Assembly: GCA_027575765.1 (NCBI GenBank) | Contig: JANBPT010000805.1 | Location: forward strand, 1-22,259 | Length of the DNA: 22,259 bases | Reading direction: 5' to 3' | Source: Tieghemiomyces parasiticus | Taxonomy: Eukaryota > Kickxellomycota > Dimargaritomycetes > Dimargaritales > Dimargaritaceae | Shown here: piece by piece, positions 22,001-22,259 of the stretch | How the letters are laid out: the number at the start of each line of letters is the position of its first letter | How positions within the stretch are numbered: position 1 is the stretch's first letter | Notes under the pieces: generated by a model | Told to the model about the DNA's origin: nothing | Seen by the model: only the letters and a program-made list of their open reading frames with translations | Database searches by the model: none | Position numbers and translations under genes: made by a program

Positions 22001-22184
22001 TCTGGTTGCTAAAGCCTTTCAGCCACCCTGAACTCCTCTCACTATTTAGCACAGTCACGTATCAGGTGTGCCGTTTGACTATTAACTCGACACCCGCAGA
22101 ATCGTCCACCAACAACCTTGGCCAGTTACCACCATCCTTTTACTCTTCACATTTCGCCAGCCATTAAGCCATTCTTCATCCTCC
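19063..22184. other. 3.1 kb intergenic region: MBP1-like promoter and leader, then upstream region of aminoacylase copy 2
   Basis: The part next to the MBP1-like start is pyrimidine-rich on its sense strand. It is open for 245 codons (19,831-19,094) without a single methionine, which fits a C/T-rich leader rather than a protein. Bases 20,300-20,830 have short overlapping frames on both strands with no domain. The last 250 bases before 22,185 are the promoter side of the second aminoacylase gene. They are pyrimidine-rich, with CCATTCTTCATCCTCC just before the ATG. No RNA gene is seen. Confidence 0.4.
20221..20230. promoter_or_regulatory. Extended palindromic E-box GTCACGTGAC
   Basis: This is a perfect 10-base palindrome centred on CACGTG, the core bound by bHLH factors such as Cbf1 and Pho4 in yeast; the flanking TCACGTGA form is the Cbf1-type site. 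It lies in the divergent intergenic region between the MBP1-like gene and aminoacylase copy 2, but about 1.2 kb from one start and 2 kb from the other, so its target is unclear. Confidence 0.3.
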
Positions 22185-22259
22185 ATGGCCGCCTCACTGC
22201 CCGAGTTCCCGACGTCGGTCAAGAACTTCCAGCGTTACCTGCAAATCAAGACGGTGCAG
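22185..22259 (+). CDS. ACY1: Second aminoacylase-1 copy, 5' end only (runs off the window)
   Basis: The 25 visible codons start at ATG 22,185 and are identical, base for base, to the first 25 codons of the minus-strand aminoacylase gene at 8,087-8,013. Identity begins two bases before the ATG; further upstream the two sequences do not align. The copy points away from the window, so the pair is inverted, with about 14.1 kb between the start codons. Identity at every synonymous site implies very recent duplication or gene conversion. Whether the rest is intact is not visible; the catalytic residues all lie beyond the edge. An assembly artefact is possible. Confidence 0.85.
   Translation, partial: MAASLPEFPTSVKNFQRYLQIKTVQ

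Overview
The window is nuclear DNA from a fungus. The evidence is an APSES-ankyrin transcription factor of the MBF/SBF cell-cycle family split by a spliceosomal intron, a membrane protein with the eight-cysteine Opy2 signature, and a eukaryotic aminoacylase-1. Their GC-rich, CpG-rich, low-complexity coding sequence next to a CpG-stripped repeat block makes me lean toward an early-diverging lineage (for example Kickxellomycotina or Dimargaritales), but that placement is inference and weak.

Layout. Bases 1 to about 5,400 are a repeat-derived block with almost no CpG: bases 1-1,345 contain none, although GpC and other C-containing dinucleotides are common. The block holds an intact tRNA-Lys(CUU) gene (1,618-1,690, minus strand), two diverged copies of one repeat family about 2.33 kb apart, and a roughly 0.9 kb segment (2,465-3,369) that still has CpGs and looks like a younger insertion. 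Bases 5,400-6,854 are a transition zone with no convincing gene.

From 6,855 on, the DNA is gene-bearing. Three genes lie on the minus strand: a complete aminoacylase-1 (6,855-8,087); an Opy2-like HOG-pathway membrane anchor whose first exon I could not place (9,203-11,166); and a two-exon MBP1/RES-type transcription factor (19,062-15,863). At the right edge, on the plus strand, a second aminoacylase-1 begins (22,185). Its 75 visible coding bases are identical to the start of the first copy, while the sequence upstream of the ATG is unrelated. The two copies are inverted relative to each other and about 14 kb apart.

The genes do not form a pathway. One is N-acyl-amino-acid metabolism, one is osmostress/pheromone MAPK signalling at the plasma membrane, and one is G1/S transcription. 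I found no defence system, biosynthetic cluster or CRISPR array. The best leads are the inverted aminoacylase pair with a junction next to the start codon, and the sharp CpG-depletion boundary with a CpG-retaining tRNA and insert inside it.
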